From: SKLM01 sp964542755
GTDB lineage: Bacteria > Chloroflexota > Anaerolineae > B4-G1
Assembly: GCA_964542755.1 (NCBI GenBank)
Contig: CAZIWL010000012.1
Coordinates: 1 to 61,032 of the forward strand
Reading direction: 5' to 3'
Length of the DNA stretch: 61,032 nucleotides
Positions 23,644 through 31,777 of this stretch are shown one piece after another. The notes beneath the pieces were generated by a model. It did not search any database and was not told the DNA's origin. It was given only the letters and a program-made list of their open reading frames with translations. Numbering within the stretch: the first letter of the stretch is position 1; the number at the start of each line of letters is the position of its first letter. Both the position numbers and the translations under genes were made by a program.

Positions 23644-25245
23644 CTAGCCCAGGAAATCCCTCAACAACTTGCCGCGGCCCGGGTAACGCAGCTTTCTGAG
23701 CGCCTTCGATTCGATCTGGCGAACTCGCTCACGCGTCACCTCGAAAGCCTTCCCCACCTCCTCCAGCGTATGGGTTCGCCCGTCCTGCAGCCCGAACCTC
23801 ATCTCAAGCACGGCCCGCTCCCGCTCATTCAGCACCTCAAGGGATGAGCGGACCCGTTCCTTCAGAAGCTGATCGTAGGCCGCGTCCGCAGGCCCCTGGA
23901 TCGAGTCATCCTCGATGAACTCGCCCAGAACCCCGTCGTCGTCGGTTCCAACGGGCATCTCCAGTGACATGGGCTCCATCGAGACGCGCAGGATGCGGCG
24001 AACTTCCTCGGCCGCCGAGTTGAGCTTGTGCTTGTACGTAGGCGAAAGGGGGGCCTCGTCCTCCAGGGCCGCGCGAATGACGCCCTTCTCATCCGAGCTG
24101 AGGATATCCGATTCCATAGCCAGCTCCTTCGCCGTCGGATCCCGGCCCAACTCCTGGACCAGGCGCCGCTTGAGCCGGATCAACCGGTTGATCTTCTCGA
24201 CCATATGAACCGGGATGCGAATCGTCCGCGCCTGGTCAGCGATGGCGCGGCTGATGGCCTGGCGGATCCACCACGTGGCGTACGTGGAGAATTTGAAGCC
24301 CTTCGTGTGGTCAAACTTCCGAATCGCGCGCATGAGGCCGATATTCCCCTCCTGGATCAAGTCCAGGAAGGAAATGCCCCGCCCCGTGTAGTTCTTGGCC
24401 ACGCTGACCACCAGACGCAGGTTGGCCTGCGCCATCAACTGCTGGGCGTCGATCCCGCGCTGAACCACTTCGCGCCATCGGGCCCGGGCATCGCCGGGCC
24501 CCGCGACAGCCTCGAGCTCCTCACAAGCCGGAAGGGGCTCCCCACGACACCAGGCCTCCTGGACCACCTCCAGAACTGACCGAGGGAGCGTGTAGAGCAC
24601 GCGGAAGACGTCAAACAACCTTTCCGCGAGCGCGGTGCGGGTGTCGCTCTGGGAGCTCGTCCAGCCGTTCCGTTCCAGGAACGAATGAATGTAGGAGGAT
24701 TGGGCCGGAAGGAGATTAGCCTGGAGAAAGGCCGCTTCCCCGGCCACAGCCGCCAGGTCCGGCGGTGCTACGCCCAACTCTTCGCACCGCCGACTCACTT
24801 CCTCGCACGCCCCCAGAAGCTCCCGGAGGAGCGCGCCCAGAACCTCCTGCGCCAGGTTGCCGACCTCGTCGTCGACGATCCCTTCCTGGACAGCCTGAAC
24901 GCGGGTGCCCGCCGTCCGCTGCAGAGAGAGCCAGACTTCCTCGTGGTGCTCCAGGAGTGAGACCTGGCCGATCTCCAAGAGATACATACGCACCGGGTCA
25001 TCCGTGGACTTGAACAGGGACTGCTCGATGACCTCATCGGTCTGCTGCTCGATCTCCTCGAGTTCCTCCGACGTGGGTTCGTCCTCCTCGTCCAGCAATC
25101 CCTCGTCGTCCTCATCGACGCCGACCTCCAGCAAGACCGCCCCGTGCTCGTCGTCGGCCCCATTCTCGATAGGGTCGTAGGCTGCCCGCAGCTGTGCGAG
25201 TATCTCTTCTTCGTCCATCGGGATTGCCTGTGCTTCCTCGCTCAT
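23644..25245 (-). CDS. rpoD: Primary RNA polymerase sigma factor (sigma-70/RpoD)
   Basis: Housekeeping sigma factor, 533 residues from the ATG at 25245, chosen because GAGG lies five bases upstream; a GTG at 25266 and an ATG at 25248 are alternatives. The acidic N-terminal region (about 20-75) is followed by region 1.2 (DDPVRMYLLEIGQVSLLEHHEE), a non-conserved insert, then region 2 (GLMRAIRKFDHTKGFKFSTY, then WWIRQAISRAIADQ). Region 3 contains RDPTAKELAME. Region 4.2 is HTLEEVGKAFEVTRERVRQI near the C-terminus. It lies directly downstream of dnaG, the conserved macromolecular-synthesis order. Confidence 0.97.
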   Translation of the reverse strand: MSEEAQAIPMDEEEILAQLRAAYDPIENGADDEHGAVLLEVGVDEDDEGLLDEEDEPTSEELEEIEQQTDEVIEQSLFKSTDDPVRMYLLEIGQVSLLEHHEEVWLSLQRTAGTRVQAVQEGIVDDEVGNLAQEVLGALLRELLGACEEVSRRCEELGVAPPDLAAVAGEAAFLQANLLPAQSSYIHSFLERNGWTSSQSDTRTALAERLFDVFRVLYTLPRSVLEVVQEAWCRGEPLPACEELEAVAGPGDARARWREVVQRGIDAQQLMAQANLRLVVSVAKNYTGRGISFLDLIQEGNIGLMRAIRKFDHTKGFKFSTYATWWIRQAISRAIADQARTIRIPVHMVEKINRLIRLKRRLVQELGRDPTAKELAMESDILSSDEKGVIRAALEDEAPLSPTYKHKLNSAAEEVRRILRVSMEPMSLEMPVGTDDDGVLGEFIEDDSIQGPADAAYDQLLKERVRSSLEVLNERERAVLEMRFGLQDGRTHTLEEVGKAFEVTRERVRQIESKALRKLRYPGRGKLLRDFLG

Positions 25246-25265
25246 CATAACCTCGTCAGGTGTCA

Positions 25266-25282
25266 CTGGGCACGGTGCCCAG
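25266..25282. promoter_or_regulatory. Palindrome at the dnaG-rpoD junction
   Basis: CTGGGCAC, G, GTGCCCAG is a perfect 17-base palindrome lying between the dnaG stop and the rpoD start region. On the minus-strand message it forms an 8-bp stem just before the rpoD ribosome site. It may act as a processing site or modulate the dnaG:rpoD ratio. Confidence 0.45.
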
Positions 25283-27193
25283 CTACCCCAGCTCCCACGA
25301 CTGTGCCAGAGCTCTCTGGGTCTGCAGCAGCCGCTGCGCGTGTGCCAGGTGCGCTTGATCGTACTGCTTCCCCCTCGCGTCGCCTTCCTGGTGCGCCTCG
25401 ATCATCAGAAGCCGTAGATCCTGCACAAACGCCTTGAGGCGGCGCTCTCTCAAGCGGAGTAGGGTCACCACGATGTCCCGAACCAATTTGTCGTCCGCCA
25501 GCAGCTCGTCATCGGGAGAGACCAGGTTCTCAAACCGCTCTTGCACATCCAGGGGCAGGGCCTCCCGGAGTTCCTCCGTCGAAACCAGGGGACGGCTATC
25601 CAGGAGGTCACCCCATGCCTCGAAGATTGCCCGGAAGCTGGGCCGCGCGAAATCCTCGACGTGCAGCTCTCGAAGCTCCCGCTCCCTCAGGACTCGGTTG
25701 ACCTGTCCGAGCAAGGTCGGGCGGCGGAGAAGTGTCGACAGACAATGGCCCTCCAGGTCTGCACTGGATCGCTCCGGCTCCTCCGTTCGTTCCTCGGGAG
25801 GCCGCTCGGCCCGCCGGCGCGGCCGGTGCCCGCGGTATCTCTCCATGTCCTGGTGCCCCCGCGACTCGACCCGCGCCATCACCGCCCGCTCTTCGACCCG
25901 AAGCGAGCGAGCGATCTTCTGCACGTAATCTTCCCGCTCCACCGGGTTGGCCACGGCCGAGAGCACCGGCACTAGCTTGTCGACCACCTCCGCCTTGGCC
26001 TTCGTGTCATCCAGATCGATGTCCTTCGTGAGCAGTTGGTGGTAGAAGTCGACCACGGGGACCGCCTCCTCGACCAGGCGGGACCAGCGCTCAGGATCCT
26101 CCCGAATCAGGTCGTCGGGGTCCTGACCACTCGGGAGCTGCAGGACGCGCATCTCGGCGCCCAGCCGCCCCTCGAAACCCACCAGTCCGCGGGGGTTGAA
26201 GATGGGCTCCCACGCCTTCTCCAGGGTCTCCTGAGCCACCTCCATCCCGCGCAGCGTCGCCTGGACCCCGGCCGTGTCCGGATCCAGGGCCAGCACCATA
26301 CGCTTCGTGTAACGCTGCAGTTGCCTCAGCTGGGACTCTGTCAGAGCCGTACCCATCTGAGCCACGAGATTTCGGTGGCCCACCTGGTACGCCTGCATCA
26401 CGTCCATATACCCCTCAACGATGACTACACGATCGTCGTGACGGATCGCCCGGCGTGCCATATCGAGGCCGAAGAGTGTATTACTTTTGTCAAACAGGGA
26501 CGTCTTCGGAGAGTTGATGTACTTGGGGATCCCGTCGGGATCCAATGTCCGGGCACCAAACCCGATCACCCGACCCCGTCCGTCGCGGATGGGAATCATC
26601 AGCCGCTCTCGAAAGCGGTCGTACGTCCCCCCACCCTCCCGCTCCACGAGCAGGCCGGCCTTGAGGAGCTCCTCCACATCGTACCCCTGCCCGGTCAGAT
26701 AATCGCGAGATCGATCCCAGCCCGGTAGGCTGTACCCGAGCTGAAACGCCTCAACCGTCGCCTCATCCAGCGCCCTCTTCTCCACGTAGGCGCGGCCCGG
26801 TTCCGCCTCCGGAGAACTCTTGAGAAGGTGGTGGTAGTAGCGCGCCGCGGCACCCAACGCCTCGCGAAGCCGGTCGGCTTCCTCGGCTGCCTTCTGCTGC
26901 TGCGGGGACGGCGGCTCCAGCTCCACGCCCGCCCGCGCAGCCAGCTCCTCCAGAGCCGTGCGGAAATCCCACCCCTCGGTCTTCATCACGAAATTGAAGA
27001 CATCCCCCCCCTCGTTACAGGCGCCGAAGCAGTACCAGCGCTCACTCTCCGGGAAGACCACGAAGGAGGGTGTCTTCTCGCTGTGAAACGGGCACAGGGC
27101 CTTGTAGTTCCGTCCAGACTTGTCGAGCTGGAGGTAAGAACCGACGACCTCGACGATGTCCAGGCGCTCTTTCACCTCATCAACGACACCCAT
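25283..27193 (-). CDS. dnaG: DNA primase
   Basis: Makes RNA primers for DNA replication; 636 residues. N-terminal CHC2 zinc finger with YKALCPFHSEKTPSF near residues 30-44 and WYCFGACNEGGDVFNFV near 53-69. The RNA-polymerase core with RFRERLMIPIRDGRGRVIGF is near 190, and the Toprim segment VVIVEGYMDVMQAYQVGHRN near 253 carries the catalytic Glu. A C-terminal DnaB-interacting region follows from about 430. The ATG has GAGAGG upstream and the gene has a well-formed promoter about 130 bases before it. It is followed by rpoD after 17 bases. Confidence 0.97.
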   Translation of the reverse strand: MGVVDEVKERLDIVEVVGSYLQLDKSGRNYKALCPFHSEKTPSFVVFPESERWYCFGACNEGGDVFNFVMKTEGWDFRTALEELAARAGVELEPPSPQQQKAAEEADRLREALGAAARYYHHLLKSSPEAEPGRAYVEKRALDEATVEAFQLGYSLPGWDRSRDYLTGQGYDVEELLKAGLLVEREGGGTYDRFRERLMIPIRDGRGRVIGFGARTLDPDGIPKYINSPKTSLFDKSNTLFGLDMARRAIRHDDRVVIVEGYMDVMQAYQVGHRNLVAQMGTALTESQLRQLQRYTKRMVLALDPDTAGVQATLRGMEVAQETLEKAWEPIFNPRGLVGFEGRLGAEMRVLQLPSGQDPDDLIREDPERWSRLVEEAVPVVDFYHQLLTKDIDLDDTKAKAEVVDKLVPVLSAVANPVEREDYVQKIARSLRVEERAVMARVESRGHQDMERYRGHRPRRRAERPPEERTEEPERSSADLEGHCLSTLLRRPTLLGQVNRVLRERELRELHVEDFARPSFRAIFEAWGDLLDSRPLVSTEELREALPLDVQERFENLVSPDDELLADDKLVRDIVVTLLRLRERRLKAFVQDLRLLMIEAHQEGDARGKQYDQAHLAHAQRLLQTQRALAQSWELG

Positions 27194-27325
27194 GCGCTAC
27201 CTCTCCCGGCGGGGTCTGTCGGCCACTTGTGCGGTGCAGTCTGCTCCGAGCAGCGGTCCAAACAACGAGAAGAATCAATTGATGGCGTACTTGGTGTACA
27301 CTGGGACCTGATTGGGCACGCGCTA

Positions 27326-27353
27326 ATTGTACCCATCCTCCCTATTCGGGCAA
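27326..27353 (-). promoter_or_regulatory. Promoter of dnaG-rpoD
   Basis: On the minus strand TTGCCC (27353-27348) and TACAAT (27331-27326) are spaced by 16 bases. The leader to the dnaG ATG is about 126 bases. The rest of the 27194-27638 interval shows no gene. Confidence 0.65.
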
Positions 27354-27638
27354 GTCGCACGCGAAATTGCTCCAGACGGCCTCTGGCCCCACCCCCAAAG
27401 CCGCCTTGCGCACCCGTCGCAGTCCCGCCGCAGCCGTAGAGGCAGCACGGCCCAAGAGGAGATCACAACGAAGGGAGCGACGCCACCGGGGACGAATCCC
27501 CGCAGCTCACGGCATGGCCAGGGTAAGGACAACCTTCACCTTGCCGGCACGTCAAGCGCCGGTCGTGTCACCTTCGAAGCAATTGCCTGCGGGTCATCAC
27601 CTGATGCGGGACGGTGCGAGCGGTGCCTTTTGGGCAAA

Positions 27639-28763
27639 CTATGCGAGCGGGGAGCCAGACTTGTTGCCTTGAAGGCAACAAGTCTCAAGTATCTCGTCGT
27701 AGGTTGGGGCGAGGATACGCCAGTCGAAGCGCCGGACGGATGTGCGGAGCAACTCCGCGATCCTCCGCGCGTCCTGGACGTGCTCAACGGCCCACCGAAG
27801 GCGCCGGAGAAGGCCCTCGAACCCGCTGTAGAGGCATGCCGCGTGATGCTCCTTGGGGATAAGCTCAGGATACGAGAGCCGTCTGGGAAGCACGGGGAAA
27901 CAACGAGCGTAGACGGCTTCCACCATGGAGACGCCGAAAAACTCATGGATCGCCGTGCTCACCACCACGTCCGCTCGCCGCAGCAGGGACGCATACGCCC
28001 CCTCCTCGGCGAAGCCGAAGTGGACCACCCTGCCCCCCAGCCGTCTTCGAGCCTCCTCGAACTCGGGGGCCGACTGACGATGGCTCTTCCCGGCAAGGGC
28101 CACGCGGAACGCGACACCGGCATCAGCCAGCTCGTAGAGGGCTTCGAAGAGGAGCTCCGGTTGCTTATCGTATTCCCAGCGCTGGTTCCAGAGAATCAAT
28201 GGAGGAGCTTCAACGTCGTGGACCGGTCCATCCCCGTCGAGCCGCCGGAGATCGCAGCCCACGGGAAGAACCCTGGACTTGCGGCGGACCTCATCGACCC
28301 GATGGAGGTGGCTCTGATCCGGGAAGTGCTTCAGCATATTCGGCAGCGCACCGAACCAATCGTCCCGGTGATACTTAGAGTTGAAGTAAACCTCGTCCAC
28401 GGCCAGCATGGAGAGCCAATTGATCATCCCGTACGTCAGATCGCGCTTCTCACCCGGGGGAACCGGGTAGGTCAGCTGATTCTCGTGGCAGTAGAGGAGA
28501 GTCGGCACGCCGTGAAACACATCCCTGGTGAGAGCAAGAAACGCAGGTACGTTGAGCATGTCCGAGGCGAGGATGAGATCGGGCCGACGGGGTAGCTCCC
28601 GGGCTTGCTCGGCCAGCGTCACCGCACCACCCTGCATGCGCCACTTCCAGAAGCGCGCCGGGTGCGTCAGCAGCGAGACGTCGTGGACGGTATGAGAGGC
28701 ATATCCCTCCGCCCAGGCGCGGTGACTGCCCCCGAAGTAGGGCTCGACGAGGAGGATCCTCAC
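27639..28763 (-). CDS. tRNA-queuosine alpha-mannosyltransferase-like glycosyltransferase (DUF3524)
   Basis: A 374-residue GT-B-type glycosyltransferase of the DUF3524 family, whose animal member GTDC1 (QTMAN) mannosylates queuosine in tRNA-Asp. The N-terminal family domain is clear: VEPYFGGSHRAWAEGYASH at residues 6-24, YCHENQLTYPVPPGEKRDLT near 92-111, and YFNSKYHRDDWFGALPN. The GT4-like C-terminal part has ILWNQRWEYDKQPELLFEAL and the nucleotide-sugar motif STAIHEFFGVSMVEAVYARC with E-x7-E spacing. The start overlaps the preceding gene by four bases. The bacterial substrate is unproven. The last dozen codons overlap a palindrome. Confidence 0.85.
   Translation of the reverse strand: MRILLVEPYFGGSHRAWAEGYASHTVHDVSLLTHPARFWKWRMQGGAVTLAEQARELPRRPDLILASDMLNVPAFLALTRDVFHGVPTLLYCHENQLTYPVPPGEKRDLTYGMINWLSMLAVDEVYFNSKYHRDDWFGALPNMLKHFPDQSHLHRVDEVRRKSRVLPVGCDLRRLDGDGPVHDVEAPPLILWNQRWEYDKQPELLFEALYELADAGVAFRVALAGKSHRQSAPEFEEARRRLGGRVVHFGFAEEGAYASLLRRADVVVSTAIHEFFGVSMVEAVYARCFPVLPRRLSYPELIPKEHHAACLYSGFEGLLRRLRWAVEHVQDARRIAELLRTSVRRFDWRILAPTYDEILETCCLQGNKSGSPLA
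27658..27684. repeat. 27-base palindrome inside the 3-prime end of the DUF3524 gene
   Basis: Arms of 13 bases (GACTTGTTGCCTT and its complement) flank a single G. It covers codons 11 to 19 upstream of the stop, encoding part of the C-terminal tail beyond the conserved domain. It is probably the operon's termination or 3-prime-protection structure, although no T tract follows on the minus strand. Confidence 0.55.
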
Positions 28764-30019
28764 TCAAGCGCCCCAGGATCTGTCCGCGAGGCTGCTTCCT
28801 GGCCCAGGAGCATCGGGACGCCATCATCCCCGATCCGGTACCAGTACAAGGGCATGCGAACCGGTACACCGCTCCCGCCCAGTTGGAAGACGGCCAAGCG
28901 CCCCTCAGCCTCGAGCTCCTCCAGGGCGCTGGTCACCCCTTCGCGCGTCGCCTCCCCCCCCTCCACGGCGTCCTCCACCGCGCCCAGGAGCAGCCGCGCC
29001 GCCTCATACGCTGGAAGGGCCAGTGGGCCCGGTTCGATGCCGTTGGAGACCTCGCGGTAGAGCTCAGCGAAGCCCTCGCCGCCAGCCACATCCCCTGGGA
29101 AGGGCCAGGGTGTGAGGAAGAGAGCACCCTCGGCCGCCTCCCCCGCAACCGCGGGGAAATCCCCAGCCGACAGCGCCGGGCCGCCCAGCACCTCGCCCCG
29201 CCAGCCCCCCTCCCCCAACAACGCGACGACCTCGCCGGCCGCCACCGGGTCAAGGTCGCACAGGAGTACCTCCGGGTAGTAACCCAGGACATCCTGCTGC
29301 CAGCTTTCGTGCTCAGCCTCTACCATCGTCAGTGTCACACCGTGTTCCGCCGCGGTCGCTGCGAACACCTCTGCGCGTGCCCCCGCTCTCGCCTCCGTGG
29401 CGAGGACCACCTGCCGATCCGGCGCCAACGTGACAGCGCGGCGGACGAGGGCCGTAGCGAACCGCTCCAGGTCTACGGTCAGCCCAAACACGTAGGCGCC
29501 GTCATCCCCGTCGGGTTCGAACCCCATGTCCAGACCCGTCGCGGCGAGCAGCGGCAGGCCCACATCCGTGTAGGCATCCGCCGAGGCGAGGGTCGTCTCA
29601 CGGCGGAAGTGGCCCAGGGCCGCCAGCACCTGAGGGTCGACGTTCAGCTTGCCAACCTGATCCACCGCCAGCCCTGGGTCGCCCCAATCGTCGAAGGCCA
29701 TCAGCTCGACGCCGCGCCCGTCAATCCCGCCCGCATCGTTGACCTCGCGCAGGGCCAGCCGGACGGCGTAGATCACGTCGTAGCCCACGTACCGATAGCG
29801 CCCTTCAAAGGGCGCCACCAGACCGATCTTCAGCGTGGGGCGGACGCTGCCGGGAAAGCGACACGCAGCGACCAGGGTCAGGAGGGTGGCAAGGACCAGG
29901 GCAGCGGCCATGATCCACCGGATCGGTGTGCCAGATCCGGCAGCTGCGCCGCGTACGGAGGGATCGCTATGGCGCCTGTCCACCGCAGCGGGCGTAGTTG
30001 GCGTAATGCTCGTCCTCAT
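28760..30019 (-). CDS. Substrate-binding lipoprotein, branched-chain amino-acid-binding type
   Basis: A 419-residue periplasmic-binding-fold type I protein (Leu/Ile/Val-BP, receptor ligand-binding family). The hydrophobic stretch AAALVLATLLTLVAAC ends in a lipobox whose Cys is near residue 53. The mature start, LKIGLVAPFEGRYRYVGYDV, then AVRLALREVNDAGGIDGRGV, is characteristic. The long pre-segment suggests the true start may be the GTG at 29983, which would reduce the overlap with mltG from 53 to 17 bases. No permease or ATPase genes of an amino-acid transporter are near. Its ligand is unknown; it could be an orphan receptor protein. Confidence 0.87.
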   Translation of the reverse strand: MRTSITPTTPAAVDRRHSDPSVRGAAAGSGTPIRWIMAAALVLATLLTLVAACRFPGSVRPTLKIGLVAPFEGRYRYVGYDVIYAVRLALREVNDAGGIDGRGVELMAFDDWGDPGLAVDQVGKLNVDPQVLAALGHFRRETTLASADAYTDVGLPLLAATGLDMGFEPDGDDGAYVFGLTVDLERFATALVRRAVTLAPDRQVVLATEARAGARAEVFAATAAEHGVTLTMVEAEHESWQQDVLGYYPEVLLCDLDPVAAGEVVALLGEGGWRGEVLGGPALSAGDFPAVAGEAAEGALFLTPWPFPGDVAGGEGFAELYREVSNGIEPGPLALPAYEAARLLLGAVEDAVEGGEATREGVTSALEELEAEGRLAVFQLGGSGVPVRMPLYWYRIGDDGVPMLLGQEAASRTDPGALE

Positions 30020-31115
30020 TCACGGCGAAGAGGTGGCTGCCGTCGTCCTTCGTGCAGTCCGCGAGGAAGAAGAAGTAGTCCGTATCGGCCGGCTGGGCAG
30101 CCGCCTTGATGGACGCCAGACCCGGGCTGCAGATCGGCCCCGGCGGCAGGCCACGGTTCTGATAGGTATTGTAGGCAGATTGCGCACTGGTGGCCTCCAA
30201 GGTGAATCTGGGCCACCACTCCTCAGTCGATCCGAGGGCGTACTGTACAGTGGGGCACGCGTCCATGGTCCAGCCGGCCTCGAGACGATTCTGGTAGACC
30301 CCGGCGATGACCCTGCGCTCCTCGTCCACCACCGCCTCCCGCTCCACGATAGAGGCCAGCGTCACGGCCTCGTAGAGGCTCATATCGTGATCCGCCGCCG
30401 TGCGCTCGATCCCGGCCGTGACGCGCTCGTCGAAGGTGGTCAGCATGCGCTCCAGGACGTCGTCCGCCGTCGCCATCTCCGGGAGCCGGTACGTGTCGGG
30501 GAAGAGGAACCCCTCCAGCGTCGCGTCGGCGGGCAGCAGCGGCACGAGACGGGAACCGTAGGCCTTCGTCCGCCAGCCCGTCCGGACCAGCTCAAGGAAC
30601 GCAGCCTCGTCCACCGTCGTCTGCTCCCCCACGGTAGCGGCCACCTGCTCCAGACGCAACCCCTCCCGGACGACCAGCGTCTGCTCCGGCCGCTGCGCAT
30701 CCTGCAGGGTCTGACTGATCTCGGGAATCGTCATCGTCTGCCGGAGCGTGAACTCCCCAGCCTCGATGCCCGCGTCCAAGCCATGGTGGTGGACGTAGCG
30801 CCGGAAGAGTTCCGCGTCGGAAATCAGGCCCCGGCCTTCCAGCCGCGTGGCGATGTCGCCAGCCGTCTCACCGGGCTGGACGACGAAGCTCATCGGCGTG
30901 TCGTCGCTGCCGGCCGGCGTCTCAAGCTGCTCCGCACGGGCTTCCAGGTAGGCGTTCACCACGACGTCGTCCGCCGAGGAGAGTTCGCACAGCGTGACGG
31001 ATAGCGGCTGCAGGTCCAGCGTGGCATAGCCCACGTTCCACACCAGGCCACCGAAAGCGCCGAAGAGGGTGAGGAAGGTGATGGAGAGGGTTAGCGAGTG
31101 AGCGATCTTACGCAA
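29967..31115 (-). CDS. mltG: Endolytic murein transglycosylase MltG
   Basis: Cuts nascent peptidoglycan strands at the membrane and so ends glycan elongation; 382 residues. Starts at TTG with GGAGG six bases upstream. One N-terminal membrane helix (about residues 9-28), a LysM-like region (FVVQPGETAGDIATRLEGRG near residue 77), and the YceG-type catalytic domain with TLASIVEREAVVDEERRVIA near 250 (catalytic Glu in IVERE). The C-terminal substrate cleft TYQNRGLPPGPICSPGLAS is near 325. The family often lies beside ruvX and alaS, as here. The 180-base gap before it holds no clear promoter. Confidence 0.95.
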   Translation of the reverse strand: MRKIAHSLTLSITFLTLFGAFGGLVWNVGYATLDLQPLSVTLCELSSADDVVVNAYLEARAEQLETPAGSDDTPMSFVVQPGETAGDIATRLEGRGLISDAELFRRYVHHHGLDAGIEAGEFTLRQTMTIPEISQTLQDAQRPEQTLVVREGLRLEQVAATVGEQTTVDEAAFLELVRTGWRTKAYGSRLVPLLPADATLEGFLFPDTYRLPEMATADDVLERMLTTFDERVTAGIERTAADHDMSLYEAVTLASIVEREAVVDEERRVIAGVYQNRLEAGWTMDACPTVQYALGSTEEWWPRFTLEATSAQSAYNTYQNRGLPPGPICSPGLASIKAAAQPADTDYFFFLADCTKDDGSHLFAVNEDEHYANYARCGGQAP

Positions 31116-31295
31116 ATGTGACCTCCGGGTCTAGTTCGGGAGTAAGGAGTAGGTAGTGGGGTCTTCCCGACAAGATGTCCGCGCTTGAAGCATGCTCTTT
31201 GCGCTCCAGCCCCTCTCTGCCCGGGGGCCTCTGCACGTGCCTTATCCCCGTCTCGCGCCCCACGCACTCCAGGCGCTCTACCCTGTTCACGTGCT

Positions 31296-31769
31296 CTAGC
31301 TGGATCGCGGCTTGGGGCCGTTCGGCCCAAAGCTGGATCCAGCGGCCTCGTGCCGCGCGTCGAGGTAGCTTTGCAGAATCACAGCCGCCGCGATAGCATC
31401 GCGCTCACCGTCCGCTCGGGCACGCCGGCGCGCCTTCTCGCTCCGCGTCTGAAGGAGCACCTCGTCGGCCCGCGCCGTCGAGTACCGCTCGTCCCACGCC
31501 ACCACCGGGACGTCCAGCACCTCCTTCAGTGCATCCGCATAGCTATCCACACGCTGGGCCTGCGGCCCCACCGTTCCATCCAGACTCAGTGGCCGGCCCA
31601 CGACGAGACGCTCCACACCGTGCTCCCGAACCAGCGCCGCCACAGCCTTGATCATCTCAGCCTTCTTCCGGTGGTGGACCGTCTCCAGTGGCCGGGCGAT
31701 CGTCTCCGTGGGGTCGCTGATGGCCACCCCTGTGCGGCGCTGTCCAACGTCCAGGGCGAGGATCCGCAT
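31296..31769 (-). CDS. ruvX: Putative pre-16S rRNA nuclease / Holliday junction resolvase-like RuvX (YqgF)
   Basis: RNase H-fold nuclease of 157 residues, essential in many bacteria and implicated in 16S rRNA 5-prime maturation. Motifs: MRILALDVGQRRTGVAISD at the N-terminus (first catalytic Asp), LVVGRPLSLDGT near residue 56, VVAWDERYSTARADEVL near residues 88-104, and ERDAIAAAVILQSYLD near 122 (last catalytic Asp). The tail of about 18 residues is low complexity. It starts 8 bases after the baseplate-J-like gene, so they are co-translated. Confidence 0.95.
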   Translation of the reverse strand: MRILALDVGQRRTGVAISDPTETIARPLETVHHRKKAEMIKAVAALVREHGVERLVVGRPLSLDGTVGPQAQRVDSYADALKEVLDVPVVAWDERYSTARADEVLLQTRSEKARRRARADGERDAIAAAVILQSYLDARHEAAGSSFGPNGPKPRSS

Positions 31770-31777
31770 ACCAAAGA

